64,000 nt of DNA, taken from contig CAYPCQ010000031.1 in the NCBI GenBank assembly GCA_964409245.1, forward strand, positions 13,621 through 77,620, read 5' to 3'. The notes under the pieces were generated by a model. That model was not told the DNA's origin, made no database searches, and saw only the letters and a list, made by a program, of their open reading frames with translations. The number at the start of each line of letters is the position of its first letter. The stretch's first letter is position 1. Shown in pieces: positions 19,935-28,229 of this stretch. Made by a program: the position numbers and the translations under genes. The DNA comes from CAIMWS01 sp964409245 (lineage in GTDB: Bacteria > Verrucomicrobiota > Verrucomicrobiia > Limisphaerales > UBA1319).

Positions 19935-22808
19935 ATGAAAATCGGTTGGTGGATGAATATCGGTTATGGCTGCCTTTTCCTGGGATGGGCCTTTTGCGCT
20001 CCGGCCGGGGAATTGGCTCGGTTTGAAGTTCGCGAGCCATTGGGCCAAACCTGGAATGACGAATGGCTGACCCAGAAGGTGTTATTGCAGCTTGGCGAGC
20101 GCCGGATCAGGGTGGGGGATCTTAAATTATCGGGTGCCGGCAAGGTGGAAATCCCCGCCCAGTATTACATCACCCTCCCCAAGCCGCAATTGTTGCCGGG
20201 CGAAGAACTGCTGACCGGATTGGTCAAAGTGCAAATCCTTTTTCGAGCCTCAGTTCCCCAAGGCCAGGTTTTGCCGTTCACCCTGAGGGACGAGCCAGGC
20301 CCGGCAGTTGGCTGGCAGGCGCTCACCATTGAGTCCGGAGGTGGGAATATTCGGATGCGCAATGGCGTTTACGAATTGGTTTTGGATGGGCGGCACCCGA
20401 TCAGCTGGTTGGGCCGCTTGGGAACCACCAATTCCCTGGCCCGGTTTTCATGGCCCATGGACGCAGTCCCGGTGGCAGTGACCGATGATTGGATCGAGCG
20501 GGGGCTGGTCCGGGTCATTCTGAAAAGGTCTTTTCGCTTTGCCAACCCAGCCCATCGTTACCAGTTGGTCCTGGATATTCGAACTGGCGATCCTTGGCTG
20601 GATTTGGCCGACGAATACGCATTAGGGAAGGGATCGGCCTTGGAGGTGGACTTACGGCCCATGGCGGCGGATCGGGTATATCACCCTTATGCTTATAATG
20701 CCCGAACTTATCAGGCGGGCGGTGATCCCGAGGACTCCACCCTCCAGCCGCCCCAGCATCCGGTGGCGACCTTGGGGCCGGTTTGGCGTGATATTTGGTA
20801 TAACGGTGGGCCATTCGCCTTTATTTATAATTCGCAGACCCGGGCAGGACTGGGCGTGGCCACCGTGCGTGGTTCCGAGTGGAAAACACCGGAAGGGATT
20901 ACTCCCGAGTCACAGAATTTGGAAGTGCATGGCCATCCGCAGCATCCGGGCCAGGTTTATGTTCGGGTGCCGGCCGATGGCGGCAGCCGGCGCTGGGCAT
21001 TGATAATTGGTCCTCCGGAAATCCGGACCGACCTAGGCCGCCTTACCCGTTCGCATGCCGATATGCCTTTGGATAAAATCCGCCACGAGTGGGTGTTGGA
21101 ATGGGCCTCCAGGGCGCCCGAATTCAAAGCCGGTGCCGCTGGGGTTTACCTGGCGGGCTATTACAATCAGCATTTTTTCAATCCCACCACTTTTCCGCGC
21201 AATGTCCGTGCCCAGCTGGAAAAGGCATTCGAGTTGAAACAAGTCAAAAGCCGGGATCTGGCCGTGCTGGCGTATGTGTTCACGGATCCCAATTATTGGC
21301 CCGGCCCGGCTTATCCGTGGCAGATCGGAAATCCGAATTTCCATACGGACATGTATAACATACCACTCAAGATCGGGTTGCTCATGCCTGATCATCCCCA
21401 CGCCAGGCGTTGGTTGAATTATGGGGTCCAGGAAACTTACGACAATCTGCAGCGATCCAGTTTTCCGGGTGGTGCCTGGACTGAGAGCATCAGTTATGCG
21501 GGCTATTTTTTCCAAGTGGCAGAGAATATACAGCGTCTACGGGAATTTGGGGTGACCAACGGCTTCCAAAGCTGGCCGCGCCTGAAGGACAACGCCATTT
21601 ACCTGGCTTTGATGCATACGCCAGTGGATCCGCGATATGGCGCCCGGCAAAAGGCCCCCATAGGGGACACCAGCCCCGGGAATTTCGCGAAGGAATTGCA
21701 TCAGCTGGGTGAGTATTTTCGCGGGGTGGACCCCATTTTTGCCGAGCGCCTGGCGCGTTTTCCCCAGCACTGGCTGCGGGAATTCGACCTCGGCAGCCGA
21801 TCCTTCCCTGGTTTTGGCGCCATGCTGCGGGGAAGTGCCTATGATGAACGTCATGAATCTTTCGCAACCGTCAAGGCTGGGCCAGCGCGCCATCATTTCC
21901 AAGGGGATGAACTATCGTTCCACTTTTGCGGCCTGGGCACTCCTTTGGCCATCGACCACGCCTGCCACTATTCACCCCGGCCCTGGAGCGTGGCCATGCA
22001 CAACCGGCCCGATATGAATCAAAAAAGCCCGGCGGCGGTGGCCGAACTGCGGGCCTTCAAAACCGCCGAGGTGGCCGACTTTTTGCTCGCCGAGGAAAAA
22101 ACCACCCGGATCAGTGAGGTGCCCATGGAACCGCACCACGCCATCAAACCAGGTTGGGAATACCCGGTCCGCCGGCTGGACGAATCCCAGGCGTGGAAAA
22201 TGCGGCGTTTCGTTATGCTGGTAAAGCACGATCCCGCCCGCAGCCGGCTGCCGGATTATCTGGTGGTCCGGGACGAGATCGCCTCACCTGAACCGGTGGG
22301 CTGGAACCTGCACGTGCTGGGGCGGGAAATTCAAGAATCGGACCCATCGAACCGGTTTCATTTCCCCGGCCAATTGGATGTCGATCTGACTGCTCATTTT
22401 CTCGGACTTCAAGCCCTCCAGGCCGAAAAGCGCCAATGGGGCTGGAGCGGTCCATCCGGGACACGGCGCACCCTCAAAGGGGCGGATTATGAGGCGCAAT
22501 GTTTTGGCCGTTTTATCCCGGATGACTTCGAGCGCGGAACCTGGACTGAAACGGACGGCGAACGGACGATGTGGCTGCGAGTGCTGGGGCCGGCCGGGCG
22601 CACCGATTGGTTTGTGGTTCTCATGCCCAACCTGCGTGGCAAACCGGCTCCCACGGTGGAGCGATTGACAGCCTATTCCGCCCGCATCCAGCTCGGAGAT
22701 GAAATCGAAACGGTTTACCTGGGCACAGCCAGCCCATATCCAGCCGCAGTGGAACAAGGCGGAACTCTGGCCTGCTTGCTGGAACCTAAAGCTGTCCCGG
22801 ATTTCTGA
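19935..22808 (+). CDS. Secreted heparinase II/III-like polysaccharide lyase (putative)
   Basis: The 957-residue protein starts with a signal peptide (about residues 1-26, ending near CAPAGEL). The first third is beta-rich and unfamiliar. The middle is an alpha/alpha toroid-like region with many aromatic residues (for example FPGGAWTESISYAGYFF near residue 513). The last third resembles the heparinase II/III beta-sandwich, with HHFQGDELSFHFCGLGTPLAIDH near residue 655 and DYLVVRDEIA near 775. Substrate cannot be told. Export to the periplasm or outside is likely. The gene is alone on this strand and faces the TonB cluster. Confidence 0.65.
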   Translation: MKIGWWMNIGYGCLFLGWAFCAPAGELARFEVREPLGQTWNDEWLTQKVLLQLGERRIRVGDLKLSGAGKVEIPAQYYITLPKPQLLPGEELLTGLVKVQILFRASVPQGQVLPFTLRDEPGPAVGWQALTIESGGGNIRMRNGVYELVLDGRHPISWLGRLGTTNSLARFSWPMDAVPVAVTDDWIERGLVRVILKRSFRFANPAHRYQLVLDIRTGDPWLDLADEYALGKGSALEVDLRPMAADRVYHPYAYNARTYQAGGDPEDSTLQPPQHPVATLGPVWRDIWYNGGPFAFIYNSQTRAGLGVATVRGSEWKTPEGITPESQNLEVHGHPQHPGQVYVRVPADGGSRRWALIIGPPEIRTDLGRLTRSHADMPLDKIRHEWVLEWASRAPEFKAGAAGVYLAGYYNQHFFNPTTFPRNVRAQLEKAFELKQVKSRDLAVLAYVFTDPNYWPGPAYPWQIGNPNFHTDMYNIPLKIGLLMPDHPHARRWLNYGVQETYDNLQRSSFPGGAWTESISYAGYFFQVAENIQRLREFGVTNGFQSWPRLKDNAIYLALMHTPVDPRYGARQKAPIGDTSPGNFAKELHQLGEYFRGVDPIFAERLARFPQHWLREFDLGSRSFPGFGAMLRGSAYDERHESFATVKAGPARHHFQGDELSFHFCGLGTPLAIDHACHYSPRPWSVAMHNRPDMNQKSPAAVAELRAFKTAEVADFLLAEEKTTRISEVPMEPHHAIKPGWEYPVRRLDESQAWKMRRFVMLVKHDPARSRLPDYLVVRDEIASPEPVGWNLHVLGREIQESDPSNRFHFPGQLDVDLTAHFLGLQALQAEKRQWGWSGPSGTRRTLKGADYEAQCFGRFIPDDFERGTWTETDGERTMWLRVLGPAGRTDWFVVLMPNLRGKPAPTVERLTAYSARIQLGDEIETVYLGTASPYPAAVEQGGTLACLLEPKAVPDF

Positions 22809-22831
22809 GCCTTGGATTCAACTGGCCGGTA

Positions 22832-23248
22832 TTACTTTTGGCCGGGGGTTCGAGTGTAGGCGTTGACCGCTTTGATGTTGGCGGCTTTGGCAATATCCAT
22901 CACTTTCACGATTTGCCCGAAAGGCGCCTCATTGTCGGCCCGGATGGCCAGGCTGATTTTGGGGTTTTGAGCGGCCTGCGTCCCAAGTTCCGCCTGCAAT
23001 TGTTCAGGCGAAACCTCCTTGTTATCCAGGTAAAGGTAAGGAGCGGTTTTGCGGATGGAGATCACGAGATTTTTTTCGCCCGACCCGGGCGTGGCCTGGG
23101 TTGATTCCGGCAGGGCCAGCTTCATGGCAGGTTGCTGTTTGAAGGTGGTGGTGACCATCATGAAAATCAGCAGCACGATCAGGATATCGATCAACGAGAT
23201 GATGATGATCGTGGGCGCGGAACGGCGGCGGCGGGGTAGGAATTTCAT
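22832..23248 (-). CDS. exbD: ExbD/TolR family biopolymer transport protein
   Basis: The 138-residue protein has one N-terminal transmembrane helix (about residues 14-34, with the conserved Asp of LIDILIVLLIF) and a periplasmic domain. That layout is standard for ExbD/TolR. The conserved Asp takes part in proton flow. Its start overlaps the ExbB stop by four bases, which couples translation. It is the last gene of a TonB-ExbB-ExbD set and would energise outer-membrane transport, although TolR-like work in envelope stability is possible. Confidence 0.88.
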   Translation of the reverse strand: MKFLPRRRRSAPTIIIISLIDILIVLLIFMMVTTTFKQQPAMKLALPESTQATPGSGEKNLVISIRKTAPYLYLDNKEVSPEQLQAELGTQAAQNPKISLAIRADNEAPFGQIVKVMDIAKAANIKAVNAYTRTPGQK

Positions 23249-23865
23249 GGCTTGGAGCTTTTTTTGCGGCGGTATTGGTGGCGCACAAATTCATCACACA
23301 GGCGCTCCATCTCGATGGCCATGACCTCCACTTTTTTGCTGTAATAGCTCCAGGCCACCAGGGACGGGATGGCGATGAGCAGACCGGTCAGCGTAGTATT
23401 CAGGGCGATGGCTATGCCCGCGGCCACCACCGAATTATCGCCCAAACCGGTTTTGCCGAGATCGCCAAACATGCGGATCAATCCATGAATGGTGCCCACC
23501 AGGCCCATGAGCGGCGCGATGCCCACAATGATTTCGAGGAAGACCAAGCCCCGTTCCAATTGCACGATAATATGGCGGGCCTGGGTTTGGAGCGCTTCCA
23601 CCGTGTCCGAGCGCGGCAAATTCAGGTGATCCACCGCGGTGACCAGCAACCGGCTCAAGGGCGAATTGCTCTCCTCGCACAGCAACCGGAGGCGGTCCAC
23701 ATCCTCCTGATCCCGGCAGGAAATCATGGTCTCCTCCACGGTAGGGGGAATGACGCGCCCCCAGCGCAAAGCCAGGGAACGTTCCAGGATGAGGGCCAGC
23801 GCGATGATCGAGGTGGCGACCAGCACATACATGAAAGGCCCGCCCGCTTGTAAGAATTCCAGCAT
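23245..23865 (-). CDS. exbB: MotA/TolQ/ExbB proton channel family protein
   Basis: The 206-residue protein has three membrane segments: residues about 10-30, 100-125 and 145-170. The sequence GIAPLMGLVGTIHGLIRMF and the AGIAIALNTTLTGLLIAIPS region are the conserved channel-forming helices. It forms the proton channel with ExbD. It lies downstream of the TonB-like gene on the same strand (61-base gap) and overlaps exbD. Confidence 0.9.
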   Translation of the reverse strand: MLEFLQAGGPFMYVLVATSIIALALILERSLALRWGRVIPPTVEETMISCRDQEDVDRLRLLCEESNSPLSRLLVTAVDHLNLPRSDTVEALQTQARHIIVQLERGLVFLEIIVGIAPLMGLVGTIHGLIRMFGDLGKTGLGDNSVVAAGIAIALNTTLTGLLIAIPSLVAWSYYSKKVEVMAIEMERLCDEFVRHQYRRKKSSKP

Positions 23866-23926
23866 ATATTTCCTCTTAACAGCTAAGTTCCTGATTGGTT
23901 AATTTGTCTCCGGATTCAATTTGGGG

Positions 23927-24997
23927 TTAGTTATAATAAAAAGTGAAGCGCACCCACCGATAGGTATTGCCAATCAGCCGTTTCATCTCCTCCGGCCAGG
24001 GCGCATAGGGAACTGGATCCAAAACCGCCCGCTGGCAAACCAAGGCGAACAAATCGCCCACGGTGTTTTCCGCCACCCGCACATTGGTGACCCGCCCATC
24101 CTGGAGCATGTGGAATTCCAGGACCACTTTCCCGCTTTGGCCACCGGTAAAATCGCGTTGATCCAGCAAATCGAACCAATGCTGCTGAATGGTGGCGATC
24201 AAGGCCTCATCATAGGAGCCGAAAGGAGTTGCCCGGGCATCGAACGCGGCCATCATGGCCCGGCGTTTGGTGCCACCGTCCTGGCGGGCCTTTTCACTCG
24301 CCATGATGCCCCGCCGGGCTTTGGCCTCGGCCACGGTTTTGGGGCGCGGTCGCGGCTTGGGCGCTTCCTTCGGGATTTCTTGGACCACGCTGGGCGCCGT
24401 TTCCGGGGGGGACTCAGGCTTGACTGGGGCGGTTTCACCAGCGGGTTCCGGCTTGGGGGCAGGAGGTTCCGGCGGTGGGGCTGGCTCCGGAGGAGGGGTG
24501 GGTTTCGGTTCCACCTTTGGCTGGGGTTGGACCAACGGGGTGGGTTCGGGTTCCTTAATTACTGGACGCGGCGTGTTGACGGCTTGCAGCAGTTTATCCT
24601 GGTTGCCATTCAGTTTGGGAGAACTGGTTTCAGCCGTGGCCTCCGGATTGGCGGCGGCAGAGTTGCGGGAGGAATAAAACTTGGAATCCTTGGGAGCTTC
24701 TGGAGCTTCCTGGGCGGGGTCCACTTGCACAAACAGCAAGGGGGGCTCTTGGGAACCCATGTTGGGCTGGAGTTCCGCCGCCTTTTTTGCCTTTTCCATG
24801 GCTTTCAAGGTGTTCGGCTCCAGCATTTTGTTAAGCCAGGCGGGCCGGATCTCCGGCCGCCACCACCCGAGCCGGATGCCAACTTCAATGGCTGCAAACA
24901 ACGAAAAATGCAGGATCAAAGAAATGCCCAAGGCTTGGGCCAAAGAAAGGCTCCATTCCTGCCATTCGCGTTTCAGTTCGTTGGAAACGACTTCCAT
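23927..24997 (-). CDS. TonB/TolA-like energy transducer
   Basis: About 356 residues. After a short cytoplasmic start there is a single hydrophobic segment (about residues 18-37), then a charged stretch, a long Pro/Glu/Lys-rich spacer (roughly residues 130-230, with repeated EPxP/PEP units), and a C-terminal TonB-like domain with SGKVVLEFHMLQDGRVTNVRV near residue 280. This is the normal TonB layout. The ATG at 24997 places the membrane segment correctly; a TTG at 25084 would add an unlikely leader. It heads the exbB-exbD set. A TolA role is the alternative. Confidence 0.8.
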   Translation of the reverse strand: MEVVSNELKREWQEWSLSLAQALGISLILHFSLFAAIEVGIRLGWWRPEIRPAWLNKMLEPNTLKAMEKAKKAAELQPNMGSQEPPLLFVQVDPAQEAPEAPKDSKFYSSRNSAAANPEATAETSSPKLNGNQDKLLQAVNTPRPVIKEPEPTPLVQPQPKVEPKPTPPPEPAPPPEPPAPKPEPAGETAPVKPESPPETAPSVVQEIPKEAPKPRPRPKTVAEAKARRGIMASEKARQDGGTKRRAMMAAFDARATPFGSYDEALIATIQQHWFDLLDQRDFTGGQSGKVVLEFHMLQDGRVTNVRVAENTVGDLFALVCQRAVLDPVPYAPWPEEMKRLIGNTYRWVRFTFYYN

Positions 24998-25566
24998 TAA
25001 GGGCAGGATGCATGAATCAAAGCGACCGGGCAATAGGAAGTTGATCTTCGTTCGATCCAATACAGAGGCGCAAAACAGGGACAAACGTCCCCCGCCAATG
25101 GGCCTGAAACTGGGTCGGGCGATTCAGTTTAAACTTTTTGCCCAAGGTTCTTGTTGTTCATCACTTTTCCCGTCGGCTTGAGCTGGGTGACTCTCTAATA
25201 GTCTTTCGCAAGAGTTTGCGGTGCAATCACTTCTATCACAACTCCGGAAAGTGTTCAGGGACTTTGATGGGAGCTGGCGCGATGGCCGCTGGATATGGAT
25301 CCTGCGGGCTGCGATATCCGCCACGCCGCGCGCCACTACTTTCACTTGATACCTTCCTTTTATCGGATAGAATTTTCCACCACTGGTTTTGGCCGTTAAC
25401 GTGAGGATGGAATTAAGACCATTACGCCATCGATTTTCGCTGGATTTGAAATGGGGATGAACATCTCAAAATCCTATGTAGCGGATCAAGGTGTTCGCTT
25501 GCAGGGATTTGCGCGAATCGCCGAAGGATTCATGAGGACGGGCAATTTCAGGTCTTTTAGTGCGGA
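24998..25566. other. Divergent intergenic region, tonB-like gene to chemosensory operon
   Basis: No protein gene is supported in this 569-base stretch. It holds the likely promoter of the chemosensory operon (TTGATA / TAGAAT at 25346-25373) and must also contain the promoter of the tonB-like gene, which I could not place. The sequence is less GC-rich than the flanking genes. Confidence 0.45.
25346..25373 (+). promoter_or_regulatory. Possible sigma-70 promoter of the chemosensory operon
   Basis: A TTGATA -35 box (25346-25351) and a TAGAAT -10 box (25368-25373) are separated by 16 bases. The predicted transcript would have a leader of about 185 bases before the first CheW gene. Confidence 0.35.
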
Positions 25567-26055
25567 ATGCCGATGATACAAAATTGGGAAGGTGAACTGG
25601 TTGTCTTTGCGCTGGATCACCAGTTGCATGGTTTGCCTATCAAACAGGTTGACCGTGTTTACCGCATTTTTGAGATCAGATCTGCGGCGTCCGATGCGCC
25701 GGCCTTGCTCGGAGTGGCGGATATTCAAGGCTGGATAGTCCCGGTTTTCAACACGCGTTACTTATTGGGTCTGCCCGGGCGCGATTTTGAATTGAGCGAC
25801 CAGGTGATCCAGGTGAAAACACGGAATGGTCCAGCCGCTTTGTGGGTGGATGAGGGGACGCATATTTTGAAACCCCCTCCGGATTCAAGGGCGGAAGCAG
25901 GCGAGCTGCCAGGCAATCCTTTGCCCAAATCCACCGTGGCCGTGCTGCGCCATTCGGCTGGCTTGGTTTTTATTCACGATTTGGAGGTGTTGCTCAATGC
26001 AACACTGGAACCGCCTATGGCGGGTATGCCAATCAGAGAGATTGGGCATAAATGA
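25567..26055 (+). CDS. CheW-like coupling protein, WspB position
   Basis: The 162-residue protein has one CheW domain: a beta-rich sequence beginning LVVFALDHQLHGLPI and including LLGVADIQGWIVPVFNTRYLLGL. CheW proteins bridge receptors and CheA kinase in the cytoplasm. The start may be the ATG at 25567 or 25573. It is the first gene of a seven-gene chemosensory operon and its stop overlaps the CheR start (ATGA at 26052). Confidence 0.8.
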   Translation: MPMIQNWEGELVVFALDHQLHGLPIKQVDRVYRIFEIRSAASDAPALLGVADIQGWIVPVFNTRYLLGLPGRDFELSDQVIQVKTRNGPAALWVDEGTHILKPPPDSRAEAGELPGNPLPKSTVAVLRHSAGLVFIHDLEVLLNATLEPPMAGMPIREIGHK

Positions 26056-27584
26056 ACAGCCTGAATATCCCTGAATCCGACCTGAGAATCCTGAGCGATT
26101 GGGTTTCCCAGCACATGGGGCTGCACTTTCCTCCCAACCGGTGGGATGATCTTAGCCTGGGGATAGCAGGTGCGGCTGAACAGTTCGGATTTCCTGATGT
26201 TCTCAATTGCATTCGGTGGCTCATCACTGCTCCCTTGAGAGATGAGCAAATCAAAGTCCTCGCCGGGCAGCTTACCATCGGGGAAACTTACTTTTTCAGG
26301 GAGATAGCCACCTTCAAGGCTTTGGAGGAAACCGTATTGCCCGACCTGCTCCGGGTCCGCTATGAACAGGATCGCAGCCTGCGTATATGGTGTGCGGGCT
26401 GTTGCACTGGGGAGGAACCCTATTCCATCGCCATCCTGCTTCGCCAATTGCTGCCGGACTGGCCAGAGTGGAACATCACCATTCTGGGCACTGACATCAA
26501 TCCCAAGTTCATCGAAAAAGCGCAGGCCGGCATTTACGGGCCTTGGTCCTTCAGGGTTACCCCTGATAGCTTCAAAGAACGATATTTTCGAACCCATGGG
26601 GAGGGTGCTTTTGAACTATTGCCGGACCTGAAAAAATGGGTGCATTTCAACTATTTGAACCTGGTGGAGGATAATTACCCGTCGAATTATAATCTTACGC
26701 TGGGGATGGATGTGATTTTTTGCCGCAACGTCCTGATGTATTTCGATGGTGCTTGCCAGGAAAAAGTGGTGGGTAAATTCCATCGGTCTTTGCGTGATGG
26801 GGGGTGGTTTATTCCAGGACTCACCGAGATTTTGGAGGTTTATCGCACGAAATTCACCCCGGTGAATTTTCCCGGAGCGGTCTTGTATCAAAAATCGCCT
26901 CCTGTGAAAAGCAAACCTGCGATACCCCAGCACTGGATCGAAACGGCTCCTTTAACACTTTTAACACCTGGGCGGGAACCTGCCTGTTCTGAGGTGCCCG
27001 CGGATGCGGCGAACCGTATTTCGTATTTGAAACCATCGCCATTGTCCGGTTCGCCTCAGCTTGGCCCGGCGCTGGCAAATCCAACTGCGCTGCCTGCCCG
27101 GCGGGCGGTGGCACTTGGCGAAACAACGCCCCCCCTCCATTCTGTAGAATCCTCCAATGGGGAGGGGACGGTGGAGAGTCTCGTGCAGCGCGCGCGGAGC
27201 CTGGCGGGGGTTAAAAACCTGGCCGCAGCCATCCATTGCCTGGAGCGGGCGCTGGCCATCGACCGGCTGAATATACCGGCCTACTACGTGCAGGGCATGG
27301 TGTTTTTGGAGTTGGGGGAATTGGGGCGCGCCCTGAAGGCCTTCAAGCACACGCTGTTTTTGCAGCCTGAACACATCCTGGCCCACGTGAATCTGGCGCA
27401 GGTCGCGGGCCGGCAAAACCAGTTCCGGCTGCGGGATAAACACCTGGATAATGCCGCCAACCTCTTGAAGCGCCTGGCTCCGGATGCCGTCGTGCCAGAG
27501 TCCGATGGCCTCTCAGCCAGTCATTTGCTGGAATTGATCACCAAACCACCCGCCCAGGAACTCCCCGGTGAACCGCCGAAATGA
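26052..27584 (+). CDS. CheR methyltransferase with C-terminal TPR repeats (WspC-like)
   Basis: The 510-residue protein methylates receptor glutamates using SAM. Residues 1-270 are a CheR domain: the N-terminal helical part, the SAM-binding motif IWCAGCCTGEEPYSIAILL near 112, LGTDINPKFIEKAQ near 145, and FCRNVLMYF near 223. A linker rich in Pro follows, then about two or three TPR units at residues 380-480 (for example LNIPAYYVQGMVFLELGELG). CheR plus TPR is the WspC/FrzF-type arrangement. It overlaps CheW genes on both sides by four bases, so the operon is translationally coupled. Confidence 0.9.
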   Translation: MNSLNIPESDLRILSDWVSQHMGLHFPPNRWDDLSLGIAGAAEQFGFPDVLNCIRWLITAPLRDEQIKVLAGQLTIGETYFFREIATFKALEETVLPDLLRVRYEQDRSLRIWCAGCCTGEEPYSIAILLRQLLPDWPEWNITILGTDINPKFIEKAQAGIYGPWSFRVTPDSFKERYFRTHGEGAFELLPDLKKWVHFNYLNLVEDNYPSNYNLTLGMDVIFCRNVLMYFDGACQEKVVGKFHRSLRDGGWFIPGLTEILEVYRTKFTPVNFPGAVLYQKSPPVKSKPAIPQHWIETAPLTLLTPGREPACSEVPADAANRISYLKPSPLSGSPQLGPALANPTALPARRAVALGETTPPLHSVESSNGEGTVESLVQRARSLAGVKNLAAAIHCLERALAIDRLNIPAYYVQGMVFLELGELGRALKAFKHTLFLQPEHILAHVNLAQVAGRQNQFRLRDKHLDNAANLLKRLAPDAVVPESDGLSASHLLELITKPPAQELPGEPPK

Positions 27585-28198
27585 TCCCCCCGATGAATGC
27601 TTCCGGCCCCAGTTTGTCGATGTCAGCCGCCGGTTTGGCGGGCGTGCCAGCCAATGGCAAGGGTTTGACGCGGCAAAAGAAACTTGAGATTCTGAGGAAC
27701 CGGGCCCGGGCTATCGCCCAACGGCCACCGATAGCCGAAGCGGGTGAAACGCTGGCCTACCTTGAGTTTGTGGTGGCGGGTGAGAAATTTGGCCTGGGAA
27801 TTGCCAGCGTTCAGGAAGTGTGTCCATTGAAAGATTTCGCCCGTTTGCCGGGAGTCCCAAGTTTCATCAAGGGAGTTATGAATCTGCGGGGACGGATTCT
27901 GGCGATTCTGGATTTGATGAGCCTTTTCCGGCTTCCCTCAAAGGGTTTAACCGCGCACAACAAGGTGATTGTCCTGCACCAGGAAACGATGACCACTGGC
28001 GTGCTGGCGGATGAGGTTCGGGGATTGCGAACGGTGATGGTGAGCCGTTTGCAGCCCTGCCTGCCTACCTTGGATGGCAAACGCGCCGAATATCTCAAAG
28101 GTATTTCCCCGGATTGCACCGTAATCCTGGATGCCGGAAAAATAATGGCTGACAAAACGCTGGTGGTGCAAGAGGATGCTTCCGCCACGCAGCCTTGA
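27581..28198 (+). CDS. CheW-like coupling protein, WspD position
   Basis: The 205-residue protein has an N-terminal unstructured tail of about 45 residues and then a CheW domain with YLEFVVAGEKFGLGI, FIKGVMNLRGRILAILDLM and LADEVRGLRTV. A second CheW in the same operon is a Wsp feature. The start overlaps the CheR stop. The receptor gene follows. Confidence 0.87.
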   Translation: MIPPMNASGPSLSMSAAGLAGVPANGKGLTRQKKLEILRNRARAIAQRPPIAEAGETLAYLEFVVAGEKFGLGIASVQEVCPLKDFARLPGVPSFIKGVMNLRGRILAILDLMSLFRLPSKGLTAHNKVIVLHQETMTTGVLADEVRGLRTVMVSRLQPCLPTLDGKRAEYLKGISPDCTVILDAGKIMADKTLVVQEDASATQP

Positions 28199-28229
28199 AT
28201 CGGGTGGAGGATGGGGTTTTGTAATTTTT